Assembly: GCF_042665545.1 (NCBI RefSeq)
Contig: NZ_JBHTCM010000007.1
Coordinates: 135,591-199,590 of the forward strand
DNA: 64,000 bases
Direction of reading: 5' to 3'
From: Rhodocista pekingensis
GTDB lineage: Bacteria; Pseudomonadota; Alphaproteobacteria; Azospirillales; Azospirillaceae
Shown in pieces: positions 7,447 to 15,954 of the stretch. The position numbers were made by a program, and so were the translations under genes. Numbering within the stretch: position 1 is the stretch's first letter; each line of letters begins with the position of its first letter. A model generated the notes under the pieces. It was not told the origin of the DNA. It searched no databases and saw nothing but the letters and a program-made list of their open reading frames with translations.

Positions 7447-9312
7447 TCAGCCGGCCGTCGCCGCCGTTCCCGCCGTAGCGGCGGGGGCGCGGGTCGCGGC
7501 GATCCAGTCGTCCACCACCCGCTCCAGCACGGTCAGCGGCAGGCCGCCGTTGCCCAGCACCACGTCATGGAAGGCTCGGATGTCGAAGCGGTCGCCCAGC
7601 GCCGCCTTCGCCCTTTCGCGCAGTTCCAGGATCTTCAGCTCGCCCACCTTGTAGGCCAGCGCCTGTCCGGGATCGACGACGTAGCGCTCGACCTCGATGC
7701 GGACGCCGTCCGGCTCCATGCCGGTGACGGAGACCATGTAGTCGATGGCCTGCTCGCGGCTCCAGCGCTTGTGGTGCAGCCCGGTGTCCACCACCAGCCG
7801 CGCCGCGCGGAAGATCTCCGACTGCAACCGCCCCAGATCGCCGTAGGGATCGTCGGCGTAGAGCCCCATCTCCCGCGCCAGCCGCTCGGCATAGAGCGCC
7901 CAGCCCTCGGCATAGGCGTTGAAGGGATAGACGCGGCGGAAGGTGGGCACGCCCTCGATGGTCTGCGCCCAGGCGAGCTGGAAGTGATGGCCCGGCACCG
8001 CCTCGTGATAGGTCAGGGTCGGCAGGCTCCAGCGCGGCCAGCGGTTCATGTCGCCCAGATTGATGTAGAAGATGCCCGGCCGCGTGCCGTCCAGGGCCGG
8101 CGGGTTGTAGTAGCCGCCCGGTGCGGACTTCTCGGCATGCTCCGGCACCCGCCAGACCTCGACCGGCTGCTTCGGCAGCAGGTTGAACCAGTCCGGCGCC
8201 TTCTTCATGACGGCCTCGGTCAGGCCGCGCACGTCCTTCAGCGCCGCCTCGCGGCCGGCCGCGTCGTTGGCGTAGCGGAAGCGCGGGTCCTCCGACAGCG
8301 CCTTCAGCCGCTCGGCCGCCGTGCCCTCGGTCAGGCCCAGGCCGCGCAGGATGGCGTCCATCTCGGCGGTGATGCGCTCCACCTCCTTCAGCCCCAGCGC
8401 GTGGACGGCGTCGGGGGTCAGGTCGGTGGTGGTCTGGCTGCGCACCATCAGGGCGTAGTATTCCTCGCCCCGCGGCTGGTGCCAGACGCCGGCGTCATGC
8501 GTCGCCTTCGGGGCCAGCTCCTCGCGGAACAGCCGGGCCAGCGCGCGGTAGCCGGGATAGACGCTGCCGTCCACCGCCGCCACGGCCGCGGCCACCAGGG
8601 CATCCTTCTCCGCCGCCGTCAGGTCGGTCAGCTTCTCCAGCTTGGCGGCCAGCCCGCCCACCAGGGGGTTCTCCACCGCCGGATTCGCGGTGAACGCCTC
8701 CATCTGCTCGGCGGTGCGGGCGACGATGAAGTCGGGCGGGATCACGCCCCTTTCCGCCTGGAAGCGGACCCAGTGGGCAAGCTGGTCGAACTTGGGGCCG
8801 AAGGCGCGCAGCCGCTCGATGTAGCGTTCGGCGCTGCGCCGGTCGATGACGCGGTGCTGCGCCTCCATGAACTGCGGCAGGCTGACCGGCGCGCCGGAGA
8901 GCTGGTTGACGGGATAGAGCCCGCCCGGCGTCATCCAGTCGAACGCCTGCTGCGCCGCCAGATCGCCGTAGAACGACTCCATCACCGCGCGGGTCAGCAC
9001 CTGCTGGCCGACCAGTTCCTCCGGCGCGTAGCTGCGGATCTGCTCCAGGTAGCGGCGCAGGTCGGCCTTGGACTCCTCGAACCGCTCCGGCGAGAGGTCG
9101 GTCAGCCGGCCGGAATGGAAGTCCAGCCAGGTGTTGTCCACCAGCCCCAGGAAGGTCAGCGTCTCCGGGTCGTCCAGGACCTGGTAGATGGTCTGGCGCT
9201 CGACCATCCAGTCGATGTCCGGCGGCTTGCCCCAGCCCACGACATAGACCGCCGCCCCCGCGGCGATCCCCAGCACCGCCGCCGTACCCAGCAGGAATCC
9301 CTTGACGCTCAT
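7447..9312 (-). CDS. DUF885 family protein, probable membrane-anchored metallopeptidase
   Basis: 621-residue protein of the DUF885 family, normally 550-620 residues. It begins with an uncleaved-looking signal anchor (GFLLGTAAVLGIAAGAAVYV), placing the body in the periplasm. The family signature YHEAVPGHHFQLAWA, an HExxxGHH arrangement resembling zinc peptidases, lies about two thirds along; other conserved stretches are PGGYYNPPALDG, PFNAYAEGWALYAE and the C-terminal YVVDPGQALAYKVGE. Members are often described as exported proteins or carboxypeptidase-like, but biochemical evidence is limited. The gene is monocistronic, convergent with the membrane protein at 6571-7404, followed by only a short gap. 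Confidence 0.88.
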   Translation of the reverse strand: MSVKGFLLGTAAVLGIAAGAAVYVVGWGKPPDIDWMVERQTIYQVLDDPETLTFLGLVDNTWLDFHSGRLTDLSPERFEESKADLRRYLEQIRSYAPEELVGQQVLTRAVMESFYGDLAAQQAFDWMTPGGLYPVNQLSGAPVSLPQFMEAQHRVIDRRSAERYIERLRAFGPKFDQLAHWVRFQAERGVIPPDFIVARTAEQMEAFTANPAVENPLVGGLAAKLEKLTDLTAAEKDALVAAAVAAVDGSVYPGYRALARLFREELAPKATHDAGVWHQPRGEEYYALMVRSQTTTDLTPDAVHALGLKEVERITAEMDAILRGLGLTEGTAAERLKALSEDPRFRYANDAAGREAALKDVRGLTEAVMKKAPDWFNLLPKQPVEVWRVPEHAEKSAPGGYYNPPALDGTRPGIFYINLGDMNRWPRWSLPTLTYHEAVPGHHFQLAWAQTIEGVPTFRRVYPFNAYAEGWALYAERLAREMGLYADDPYGDLGRLQSEIFRAARLVVDTGLHHKRWSREQAIDYMVSVTGMEPDGVRIEVERYVVDPGQALAYKVGELKILELRERAKAALGDRFDIRAFHDVVLGNGGLPLTVLERVVDDWIAATRAPAATAGTAATAG

Positions 9313-9455
9313 GTGCCCCTGTCCGTCGTTGCGCGCCGGTGGCTCCGGCGCATTTGCGGCACTGTCGCGCGGCGGCCGATGCCCGGCAAGGGCCGCTTCG
9401 TCACGCCCGCCAGGACCGGAAGGGCGGCCGGGAAGGCGCGGACCGGGACGGGGGA

Positions 9456-10802
9456 TCAGCCGGGTTGGCGCAGGGTCAGCGTCTGGCAGGGGCGCGGCTG
9501 GTCCAGCCGGGTCACGGCGCCATCGGGCCAGCGCACCTCCAGCCGCTCCACCCGCGTCGCGTCGCCCAGGCCGAAATGCGCCACCGGCTCGCGCTGGCAG
9601 AAGGTGCCGCCGCCGTCGATGACGCGGATCTGCGTGCGCCCCGCCGCCGTCAGCCGCACCAGCGCCCCGCGGGCAGGAGCCCCCATGCGGGTCAGGGGGC
9701 GCACCCGCAGCCAGTGGTGGCCGCGCGGTTCGGCCAGGAACAGGCTCAGCGGGTGCGGTGCCGCCCCGCCGGGCCCCAGCAGCAGCTCAAGCTGCCCGTC
9801 CCCGTCCAGGTCGGCCACGACGGCGGCGGTGCCGTGCGGGGCCGCGGCGTCGCCCGGGTCGATCCGGGTCCAGCGCTCGTCGCGCCAGGCGAACAGGCGG
9901 TTCGGCCCGCCCTGGAGGGTGACCAGCAGCTCCTCGTGGCCGTCATTATCGAAGTCGGCGGCGATCACCGTCCGCGCCCGGCCGGGCTCGGCCAGCTCCG
10001 GCGGGGCGATGTCGGCGAAGCCGCCGCCGGCGCGGCGCTGGAACAGCCGGTGCGGCCCGTCCCCGTTCGCCACCACCAGATCCAGCAGCCCGTCGCCGTC
10101 GCTGTCCAGCAGGGCCGCGGCGCGGGCGGCGAAGCCCGGATCGGCCACGCCGTGGCTGCCGCCGATCTCCTCGAAGCCGCCGTCGCCCAGGTTGCGGAAC
10201 AGCAGGTTCGGCCCCGTCCCGCCGACGACCACGTCCGGCGCCTCGCCGAACAGGGGGGCGGCCAGCAGGCAGGTCGCGGTCACCGGCACGTCCAGCCCGG
10301 CCTCTTCCGCCATGTCGTGCAGCCGGCCGCGCCGGTCCAGCTCGAAGAGCCGCAGCGCCCCCTCGCGCCCCGCCACCAGCACGCCGTAGCGGCCCTCGCC
10401 GGTGCGGTCCAGCACGGCCAGGGCGCGGCCGCCGTGACGGTTGGCGGCGCCGAGATTCTCCGGCAGGGCGCAGAGATCGATCCAGCGGCTGCCGAACCAG
10501 GCGAACAGCCGGTCCGCCGCCGGTGCCGCGCCGGAAGCCGGCTCGCCGTTCAGGACATAGACCTCCTCCCGACCGTCGCCGTCCAGGTCGGCGCAGGCGA
10601 TGGCGACGGCGCGGCGCTCGGGGTCGGCCAGGACGGGATCGGCCATGTCCGCCAGCCCCTGTCCGTTCCATTTCAGCACCCGGTTCGGCTGGCCGGCCAC
10701 CAGGATCTCGTCCCGCCCGTCGCCGTCCACATCGGCCACCGCCAGACCCTGGGCATGGCCGGCGGGGTTGCGGGCGATCAGGTTCGAGCAGGCGATGAAC
10801 AT
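9456..10802 (-). CDS. FG-GAP/VCBS repeat protein with ASPIC/UnbV C-terminus
   Basis: 448-residue beta-propeller-type protein (CRTAC1-like). Repeated calcium-binding FG-GAP cores of the form DxDGDGxxE are visible: VADVDGDGRDEILV, CADLDGDGREEVYV, LDSDGDGLLDLVV, DFDNDGHEELLV and DLDGDGQLELLL. The last roughly 90 residues match the ASPIC/UnbV module, ending VERLEVRWPDGAVTRLD. Homologues are usually exported, yet this protein begins MFIACSNLIARNPAGHAQGL with no signal peptide, and the in-frame extension up to 10889 does not supply one. Its role is unknown; adhesion or calcium-dependent binding is usual for the architecture. Monocistronic, minus strand. Confidence 0.85.
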   Translation of the reverse strand: MFIACSNLIARNPAGHAQGLAVADVDGDGRDEILVAGQPNRVLKWNGQGLADMADPVLADPERRAVAIACADLDGDGREEVYVLNGEPASGAAPAADRLFAWFGSRWIDLCALPENLGAANRHGGRALAVLDRTGEGRYGVLVAGREGALRLFELDRRGRLHDMAEEAGLDVPVTATCLLAAPLFGEAPDVVVGGTGPNLLFRNLGDGGFEEIGGSHGVADPGFAARAAALLDSDGDGLLDLVVANGDGPHRLFQRRAGGGFADIAPPELAEPGRARTVIAADFDNDGHEELLVTLQGGPNRLFAWRDERWTRIDPGDAAAPHGTAAVVADLDGDGQLELLLGPGGAAPHPLSLFLAEPRGHHWLRVRPLTRMGAPARGALVRLTAAGRTQIRVIDGGGTFCQREPVAHFGLGDATRVERLEVRWPDGAVTRLDQPRPCQTLTLRQPG

Positions 10803-10916
10803 CCGGACCTCCGGACCGCGGAAATGCCTGATTCGATACACCCCGCGGCGGCGTCCCGGCAAGACACCGGACCGCCCGCGGCCGGGCACGGAGGGAGCGG
10901 CGCGGAAGAGGGGCGC

Positions 10917-11353
10917 TCAGCGGCGCACGGCGGTGCTCTTCTTCTGCCGGGCCAGTTCCAGGAACGCGGCCTTGATCCGCGCGAACAGGCCCGGCGGGAT
11001 GAACCCGTAGGCGAATGTCTCACCTTTGCCCGGGGCCGGCGCAAGCCCCCCCCGTTGGGCCATTCGTCGATGTTATGCTCCGACACGATCACCCAGCTCG
11101 GTGCGTCATCAAGGCCGAGCGCCTGCTTGACCTTCGCCGGGATTTCGACACCGACCGTATCGCCCATGGGCGGTGTATGCGTGATCGGCAGCAGGACAAC
11201 GTAACGCGGTTGCGTGGCACTGTCGCTGGCGGCCAGCAGACAGGCCGGACGGTCCTTGCCCTGGTCCTGCCCGCGGGCGGCTTCGTGCGTCCAGAGATAG
11301 TCATAGCGGACGACCAGACCGGGCCGGGGGTCGGTGAGCCGCACCGAAGGCAC
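10917..11353 (-). pseudogene. PemK/MazF-like toxin gene, frameshifted at a G8 tract
   Basis: The first about 97 residues (GTG start at 11353: RPGLVVRYDYLWTHEAARGQ, then RPACLLAASDS, YVVLLPITHTPP, DAPSWVIVSEHNIDEW) look like a PemK/MazF-type endoribonuclease toxin. After EWPNGG the reading frame becomes arginine-rich nonsense. One base shift at the run of eight G residues (plus-strand C8 at 11046-11053) restores a credible ending: LAPAPGKGETFAYGFIPPGL followed by FARIKAAFLELARQKK and a stop at 10917. The restored protein would be about 145 residues. The gene lies one base after its antitoxin, the classical order. The frameshift may be a real mutation that disarms the toxin, phase variation, or a sequencing error. 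Confidence 0.75.
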
Positions 11354-11354
11354 C

Positions 11355-11609
11355 CTACTTCAGCAGATCATCCAGATGTCGGTGTTCGGGGTCCATCTCG
11401 GCCCGCTCAACCGCGGCCTGGACGATGTCGGCGGCATCGGCGGTCCTGTGCGTCCGCTGCGCGGCGGCCTTCAGCCAGTCATAGTGCTCGGCCGTCATCA
11501 GCACATATTCGCGGCGTCCGTGCCGGGTGATCTCCACCGGTTCGCGCCGTGCTTCGTGTTGGAACTGGCCGATATTGCGCTGGAATTCGAGGACGCCGAC
11601 GGTGGGCAT
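11355..11609 (-). CDS. Phd/YefM-family antitoxin
   Basis: 84-residue antitoxin. The N-terminal half (VLEFQRNIGQFQHEARREPV, EITRHGRREYVLMTAEHYDW) is the Phd/YefM DNA-binding fold that dimerises on its own operator; the acidic C-terminal tail (VERAEMDPEHRHLDDLLK) would wrap and neutralise the toxin. It is the first gene of a two-gene operon with the PemK/MazF-like toxin, whose GTG start is one base beyond this stop. Pairing of a Phd-type antitoxin with a PemK/MazF-like toxin is a known mix-and-match arrangement. Regulation is probably autoregulatory. Confidence 0.88.
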   Translation of the reverse strand: MPTVGVLEFQRNIGQFQHEARREPVEITRHGRREYVLMTAEHYDWLKAAAQRTHRTADAADIVQAAVERAEMDPEHRHLDDLLK

Positions 11610-11760
11610 GGCTGGAATCCCGATGCTGGAGGGTTGCCTCAGTCCCCCGGATGATCCGTGTTCTGGCCGTGGCGATCAACCATCGACTCCGGGGCGGGCA
11701 TGGTCCGACCGGACGGGCCGCCCCGCCCCGGGGCCAACGACCAGTTTTCCCTTGGCAGGG

Positions 11761-11807
11761 GTGCGACATCTGGTACGATGTCCGCTTGCCGCCGCTAGAT
11801 GTGGTGG
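11761..11807 (+). promoter_or_regulatory. Two NrdR-box-like sites 31 bp apart upstream of nrdA
   Basis: Two 16-bp windows, 11761-11776 and 11792-11807 (CCGCTAGATGTGGTGG), each match the palindromic NrdR consensus imperfectly: about 10 of 16 positions for the second, weaker for the first. Their centres are 31 bp apart, the helical spacing usual for tandem NrdR boxes. A separate perfect inverted repeat, GACATC-TGGTAC-GATGTC, covers 11765-11782 and could be an alternative operator. Assignment is tentative. Confidence 0.35.
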
Positions 11808-11818
11808 CGAAGCCCGGC

Positions 11819-11854
11819 TTATCCACAGACCGGGCATACCGGGGCTGGGGATAA
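11819..11854 (+). promoter_or_regulatory. Pair of DnaA boxes upstream of nrdA
   Basis: TTATCCACA at 11819-11827 is a consensus DnaA box. TGGGGATAA at 11846-11854 is an inverted box with one mismatch (TTATCCCCA on the minus strand). They lie 14-49 bases before the nrdA ATG. DnaA is known to bind and regulate the nrdAB promoter in Escherichia coli, so a similar link between replication initiation and dNTP supply is likely here, by inference. Confidence 0.6.
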
Positions 11855-11867
11855 CGGGGACAGAGTC

Positions 11868-13733
11868 ATGCGCGACGGCGACATCGGGGACGTGCGGCAG
11901 CAGGGAACGCCGGAAACGGGCGGTCTTTTCGCCCGGGTGCAGATGACCAAGCACCCGGCCGTGCTTGTGGATCATTCCCGGGACAACCTGTTGACGGCGT
12001 TCGGCAAGGCCACGCTGGACGACCGCTACCTGCTGCCGGGCGAGTCCTACCAGGACCTGTTCGCCCGCGTCGCCAGCTACTACGCCGACGACACGGCGCA
12101 CGCCCAGCGCCTCTACGACTATATCTCGCGCCTCTGGTTCATGCCGGCGACGCCGGTGCTGTCCAACGGCGGCACCGACCGCGGCCTGCCGATCTCCTGC
12201 TTCCTGAACGAGGCGTCGGACAGCCTGGAAGGCATCGTCGGCCTCTGGAACGAGAATGTCTGGCTGGCTGCCAAGGGCGGCGGCATCGGCAGCTACTGGG
12301 GCAACCTGCGCTCCATCGGGGAGCGGGTGAAGGGCAACGGCAAGACCTCGGGCGTCATCCCCTTCATCCGGGTGATGGACAGCCTGACGCTGGCCATCTC
12401 CCAGGGCTCCCTGCGCCGCGGCTCGGCCGCCTGCTACCTGCCGGTCTGGCACCCGGAGATCGAGGAGTTCGTGGAGATGCGCCGCCCCACCGGCGGCGAC
12501 CCGAACCGCAAGGCGCTGAACCTGCACCATGGCGTGGTCATCCCCGACGCCTTCATGCGCGCGGTGGAGGCGGACGAGGACTGGAAGCTGGTCAGCCCGA
12601 AGGACGGTGCGACCCTGCGCGTCGTCTCTGCCCGCCAGCTCTGGATCCGCATCCTGACGGCGCGGGTGGAGACGGGCGAGCCCTATCTGCTGTTCATCGA
12701 CCATGTGAACCGCGCCATCCCGGAGCACCACAAGCTGGCCGGGCTGACGGTGAAGATGTCGAACCTCTGCGCGGAGATCACGCTGCCCACGGGGCTCGAC
12801 CCCTGGGGCCAGCAGCGCACGGCCGTCTGCTGCCTGTCGTCCTTGAACCTGGAGACGTTCCTGGAGTGGCAGGACCACCCGACCTTCATCGAGGACACGC
12901 TGCGCTTCCTCGACAACGTGCTGACCGACTTCATCGCCAAGGCGCCGGACGAGATGGCGCGGGCGAAGTACGCGGCCATGCGCGAACGCTCGGTCGGGCT
13001 CGGCGTCATGGGCTTCCACAGCTTCCTGCAAGGCCAGGGCGTGCCGATCGAAGGCGTGATGGCGAAGGTGTGGAACAAGCGCATCTTCGCCCACATCAAG
13101 CGCCAGGCCGATGCCGCCAGCCTCGCGCTGGGGGCGGAGCGCGGCCCCTGCCCGGACGCCGCGGAGTATGGCGGCAAGGAGCGCTTCTCCAACAAGATCG
13201 CCATCGCGCCGACGGCCAGCATCTCCATCATCTGCGGCGGCGCCAGCCCCGGCATCGAGCCGATCGCGGCCAACGCCTACACGCACAAGACCCTGTCGGG
13301 GAGCTGGTCGGTCCGCAACAAGTACCTGGAGGCGGTGCTGGAACAGCACGGCCGCAACGACGAGGACACCTGGTCGTCTATCACCCTGAACGGCGGCTCG
13401 GTGCAGCACCTGGACTTCCTGTCCCAGGACGAGAAGGACCTGTTCAAGACCGCCTTCGAGATCGACCAGCGCTGGCTGATCGAGCACGCCGCCGACCGTA
13501 CGCCGTTCATCTGCCAGTCGCAGTCGCTGAACGTCTTCCTGCCGGCGGACGTGCACAAGCGCGACCTGCACCAGATCCATTTCCAGGCCTGGAAGAAGGG
13601 CGTTAAGAGCCTCTACTACCTGCGCTCGCTCTCCGTGCAGCGTGCCGAAAGCGAATCCCGCCCGGCCGCCGCCGCGAAGCCCGAGACGCCGCTGGAACCG
13701 GCGAAGTACGAGGAATGCCTCGCCTGCCAGTGA
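11868..13733 (+). CDS. nrdA: Class I ribonucleoside-diphosphate reductase, alpha (R1) subunit
   Basis: 621-residue catalytic subunit that reduces ribonucleoside diphosphates to deoxy forms. Redox-active and radical cysteines are recognisable in PISCFLNEASDSLEG and MSNLCAEITLPTG, and the C-terminal shuttle pair is ECLACQ at the very end. The segment GFHSFLQGQG and the radical-transfer tyrosines in KSLYYLRSLSVQ are also present. The protein is shorter than the about 760-residue E. coli enzyme: the N-terminal ATP-cone activity-control domain is absent, so dATP inhibition through that site is not expected. The ATG at 11868 has GGGGACAG upstream; a second Met at 11943 is possible. The beta subunit gene lies about 5.5 kb downstream on the other strand rather than adjacent. 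Confidence 0.95.
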   Translation: MRDGDIGDVRQQGTPETGGLFARVQMTKHPAVLVDHSRDNLLTAFGKATLDDRYLLPGESYQDLFARVASYYADDTAHAQRLYDYISRLWFMPATPVLSNGGTDRGLPISCFLNEASDSLEGIVGLWNENVWLAAKGGGIGSYWGNLRSIGERVKGNGKTSGVIPFIRVMDSLTLAISQGSLRRGSAACYLPVWHPEIEEFVEMRRPTGGDPNRKALNLHHGVVIPDAFMRAVEADEDWKLVSPKDGATLRVVSARQLWIRILTARVETGEPYLLFIDHVNRAIPEHHKLAGLTVKMSNLCAEITLPTGLDPWGQQRTAVCCLSSLNLETFLEWQDHPTFIEDTLRFLDNVLTDFIAKAPDEMARAKYAAMRERSVGLGVMGFHSFLQGQGVPIEGVMAKVWNKRIFAHIKRQADAASLALGAERGPCPDAAEYGGKERFSNKIAIAPTASISIICGGASPGIEPIAANAYTHKTLSGSWSVRNKYLEAVLEQHGRNDEDTWSSITLNGGSVQHLDFLSQDEKDLFKTAFEIDQRWLIEHAADRTPFICQSQSLNVFLPADVHKRDLHQIHFQAWKKGVKSLYYLRSLSVQRAESESRPAAAAKPETPLEPAKYEECLACQ

Positions 13734-13774
13734 GGGGCGGGGGCGGCTGACCCGCCGCCCCTGCTCTCCGCCCC

Positions 13775-14695
13775 TTACGCCGCCCCGGCGCGGGCGAAGG
13801 CGTCCAGGGCGGCGCGGGCGACGGGGGCGCCCCATTCCTGGACGAAGTGGCCGGCGTCCGGCACCTGCATCGGCTCGGGGCAGCCGCGGATCTGGCTGCA
13901 CAGATAGGCCATGGCCTTGGGCGGGATCACCGGGTCCTGCATGCCCACGGCCATGAAGACGGGACCGTTCCACGCCGTCTTCAGGAAGTCGCGCGCCCGG
14001 CGCGACACGGCGGCGCCGTCCGCGTCCGGGCTGGCCGGCACCAGCTCGGGGAAGCGGCGCACCCCGGCCTTGTAACGCACGTCCGGGAAGGGCGCGCCAT
14101 AGGCGGCGGCCTCGGCCTCCGTCAGCACGGGCGTCGCCCGCCGGATCAGCTTGGCCACGTCCATGTCGGGCTGGCTGCGGTTGTACGCCTTCCAGGCCTC
14201 GAAGCCCTCGCCCAGCGAATGCTCGCCCGTGCCCAGGCCCGTGTTCATCACGATCAGGCGGGAGAAGCGGTCGGGCATGTCCACCGGCAGGGTCAGCCCC
14301 AGCAGCCCGCCCCAGTCCTGGCAGACCAGGGTGATGTCGCGCAGGTCCAGCGCCTCCACGAAGCGCAGCAGCGAGTCGCGGTGGCGGGTGAAGCTGTACC
14401 AGCCGTCGTCCACCGGCTTGTCGGAGCGGCCGAAGCCGAACAGGTCCGGTGCCACCACGCGGCCGGCCTCGGCGAAGACCGGCAGCATCCGGCGGTACAG
14501 GTAGGACCAGGTCGGCTGGCCGTGCAGGCAGAAGAAGACGGGGCCGTCGCGCCGCCCCTCGTCCAGATGGTGCAGGCGCAGGCCGGGAAAGCCCGGCAGG
14601 TCCTCGACATAGTGCGGCCGCCAGGGGAATCCGGGCAGGTCGTGGAATCGGTCGTCGGGTGTGCGCAGGGCTTCGGGCCTGTCGGCGTCGGTCAT
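13775..14695 (-). CDS. Haloalkane dehalogenase (alpha/beta hydrolase)
   Basis: 306-residue alpha/beta hydrolase of the haloalkane dehalogenase group, which hydrolyses carbon-halogen bonds to give an alcohol and halide. The oxyanion/halide region HGQPTWSYLYR is characteristic; the nucleophile is Asp127 followed by the halide-binding tryptophan in VCQDWGG; the general acid and base are about Asp254 (GMQDPVI) and His283 (DAGHFVQEWG). PDLFGFGRSDKP is another family signature. The ATG at 14695 has a GGGAGG ribosome-binding site eight bases upstream. The natural substrate is not evident, and close homologues sometimes act as epoxide hydrolases or esterases, though the Asp-Trp nucleophile elbow favours dehalogenase. 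Confidence 0.88.
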   Translation of the reverse strand: MTDADRPEALRTPDDRFHDLPGFPWRPHYVEDLPGFPGLRLHHLDEGRRDGPVFFCLHGQPTWSYLYRRMLPVFAEAGRVVAPDLFGFGRSDKPVDDGWYSFTRHRDSLLRFVEALDLRDITLVCQDWGGLLGLTLPVDMPDRFSRLIVMNTGLGTGEHSLGEGFEAWKAYNRSQPDMDVAKLIRRATPVLTEAEAAAYGAPFPDVRYKAGVRRFPELVPASPDADGAAVSRRARDFLKTAWNGPVFMAVGMQDPVIPPKAMAYLCSQIRGCPEPMQVPDAGHFVQEWGAPVARAALDAFARAGAA

Positions 14696-14794
14696 GGGGG
14701 TCCTCCCGGGACGGTTCTGGTTTTCCCGGAAGGGTGGCGGAAGCCGGCGGGCGCGTCGAGCGCCCGTCCGGACACCGGCCGGACGGATCGCCCT

Positions 14795-15370
14795 TCAGTC
14801 CGCCAGGCGGTAGACGTAACGGCAGGACGGGCGCTGCGCGCAGCGCCCCGGCAGGTCGGCCACGTAATCCCCCACATAGGCGAAGCCCATCCGCTCCAGC
14901 ACGCGGCGGGAGACATGGTTCTCCGCGAAGGTGTTGCCCACCACCTCGCGGTAGCCGCGGTCGCGCAGCAGGTCCAGCGCGAAGGCCACGGCCTCCTGCA
15001 CATAGCCCTGGCCGCGGAACGGGATGCCGATCCAGTAGCCGATCACGGCCACCGGCTTTTCGTCCTTCCAGCCGATGCTGCCCAGCACGGCGCCGTCCTC
15101 GCGGCGGCGGATGGTGAAGTAGGGGCTGGCCGTGCCCCGGTCCACGATCCACCGGCGCATCGCCTCCTCCGTGCAGGGCCAGGGCATGGAGGCGGTCATC
15201 ATGATGGCGTCCCGGTCCCCGCCCAGCAGGGCCGCGAAGGCGCCGGCATCGTCGGGACCCTGCGGACGGAACTCCAGCCGCGCGCTGTGGAAGACCGCCG
15301 GTTCCTTGGCCGCCAGCGGACCGGCGGGGCCGGCAACCATGGGATCGGCGCTCCCCGGCCCGGGGCTCAT
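14795..15370 (-). CDS. GNAT family N-acetyltransferase (RimJ/RimL-like)
   Basis: 191-residue acetyltransferase. The core runs from SARLEFRPQGPDDAGAFAAL through GSIGWKDEKPVAVIGYWIG to the acetyl-CoA binding motif FRGQGYVQEA, and on to NHVSRRVLERMGFAYVG, the usual RimJ/RimL pattern. Such enzymes transfer acetyl groups to protein N-termini, amino acids or aminoglycoside-like amines. Its ATG overlaps the stop of the DUF29 gene upstream (ATGA), so the two are translationally coupled. Substrate unknown. Confidence 0.85.
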   Translation of the reverse strand: MSPGPGSADPMVAGPAGPLAAKEPAVFHSARLEFRPQGPDDAGAFAALLGGDRDAIMMTASMPWPCTEEAMRRWIVDRGTASPYFTIRRREDGAVLGSIGWKDEKPVAVIGYWIGIPFRGQGYVQEAVAFALDLLRDRGYREVVGNTFAENHVSRRVLERMGFAYVGDYVADLPGRCAQRPSCRYVYRLAD

Positions 15371-15855
15371 GCGGCGTCCCCCCGGATCAGAGCGGCCAGG
15401 GCATCGGGCTCGAACCCCTCGTCGAGCAGCAGGTCGAGCCCGGCGGGGCAGGTGGTGGGCAGGTCCGGGGCGGTCTCTCCGTACTCCGCAAGGTCCGCGA
15501 GCGCGTCACGCCGGGCCAGCCTCCAGGCCCGCTCCAGATCGAGACGCTGGCGCATGCCCTCGCTGAAACGGGTCAGGGCGTCGCCCTGCCAGGTGCGGAT
15601 CTCCCGTCGCCAGCCGGCCGCCGCCAACGCTTCGGGCGAGGCGGCGAGCTTGATGCCGTGGCCCAGGACCCGGCGCAGCAGCGATTCCACGGTGCGCAGT
15701 TCGGAGATGCCCAAATCCTCGATCTCCTCGGCCACATGCTGGAGGTCGAGGTCGTTGGGCAGGTCCCGCCGGCCCTTCGCCAGACCGCGGAGAACCTGCG
15801 CCTGATGCTGCGACCAGGCGAAGATGTCGGTGTCGTATCCCAGCGGATCGCGCAT
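15367..15855 (-). CDS. DUF29 family protein
   Basis: 162-residue protein of the DUF29 family, abundant in cyanobacteria and some alphaproteobacteria and of unknown function. Typical family features are the start YDTDIFAWSQHQAQVLRGL, the segment DLQHVAEEIEDLGISELRTV, and GWRREIRTWQGDAL. The family fold is all-helical with a restriction-enzyme-like or nucleic-acid-associated role suggested but not proven. It is the first gene of a two-gene unit with the overlapping acetyltransferase. Confidence 0.85.
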   Translation of the reverse strand: MRDPLGYDTDIFAWSQHQAQVLRGLAKGRRDLPNDLDLQHVAEEIEDLGISELRTVESLLRRVLGHGIKLAASPEALAAAGWRREIRTWQGDALTRFSEGMRQRLDLERAWRLARRDALADLAEYGETAPDLPTTCPAGLDLLLDEGFEPDALAALIRGDAA

Positions 15856-15954
15856 CGGTCCCTCCGGCCGCGATGGTAGCGTGGCCCCCGATGCCGGTCC
15901 AGCGACACCGGTCCAGCGGCTGCGGGGCCGGCCTGGGCGCCGCTTCTGAACGGA

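Noticed and set aside
7567..10389. 940-codon open frame opposite the DUF885 and FG-GAP genes
   Set aside because: It spans two well-supported genes and the gap between them and has no recognisable motif.
11676..15152. 1158-codon minus-strand open frame across nrdA
   Set aside because: It runs opposite nrdA and out of frame through the dehalogenase gene; composition is not protein-like.
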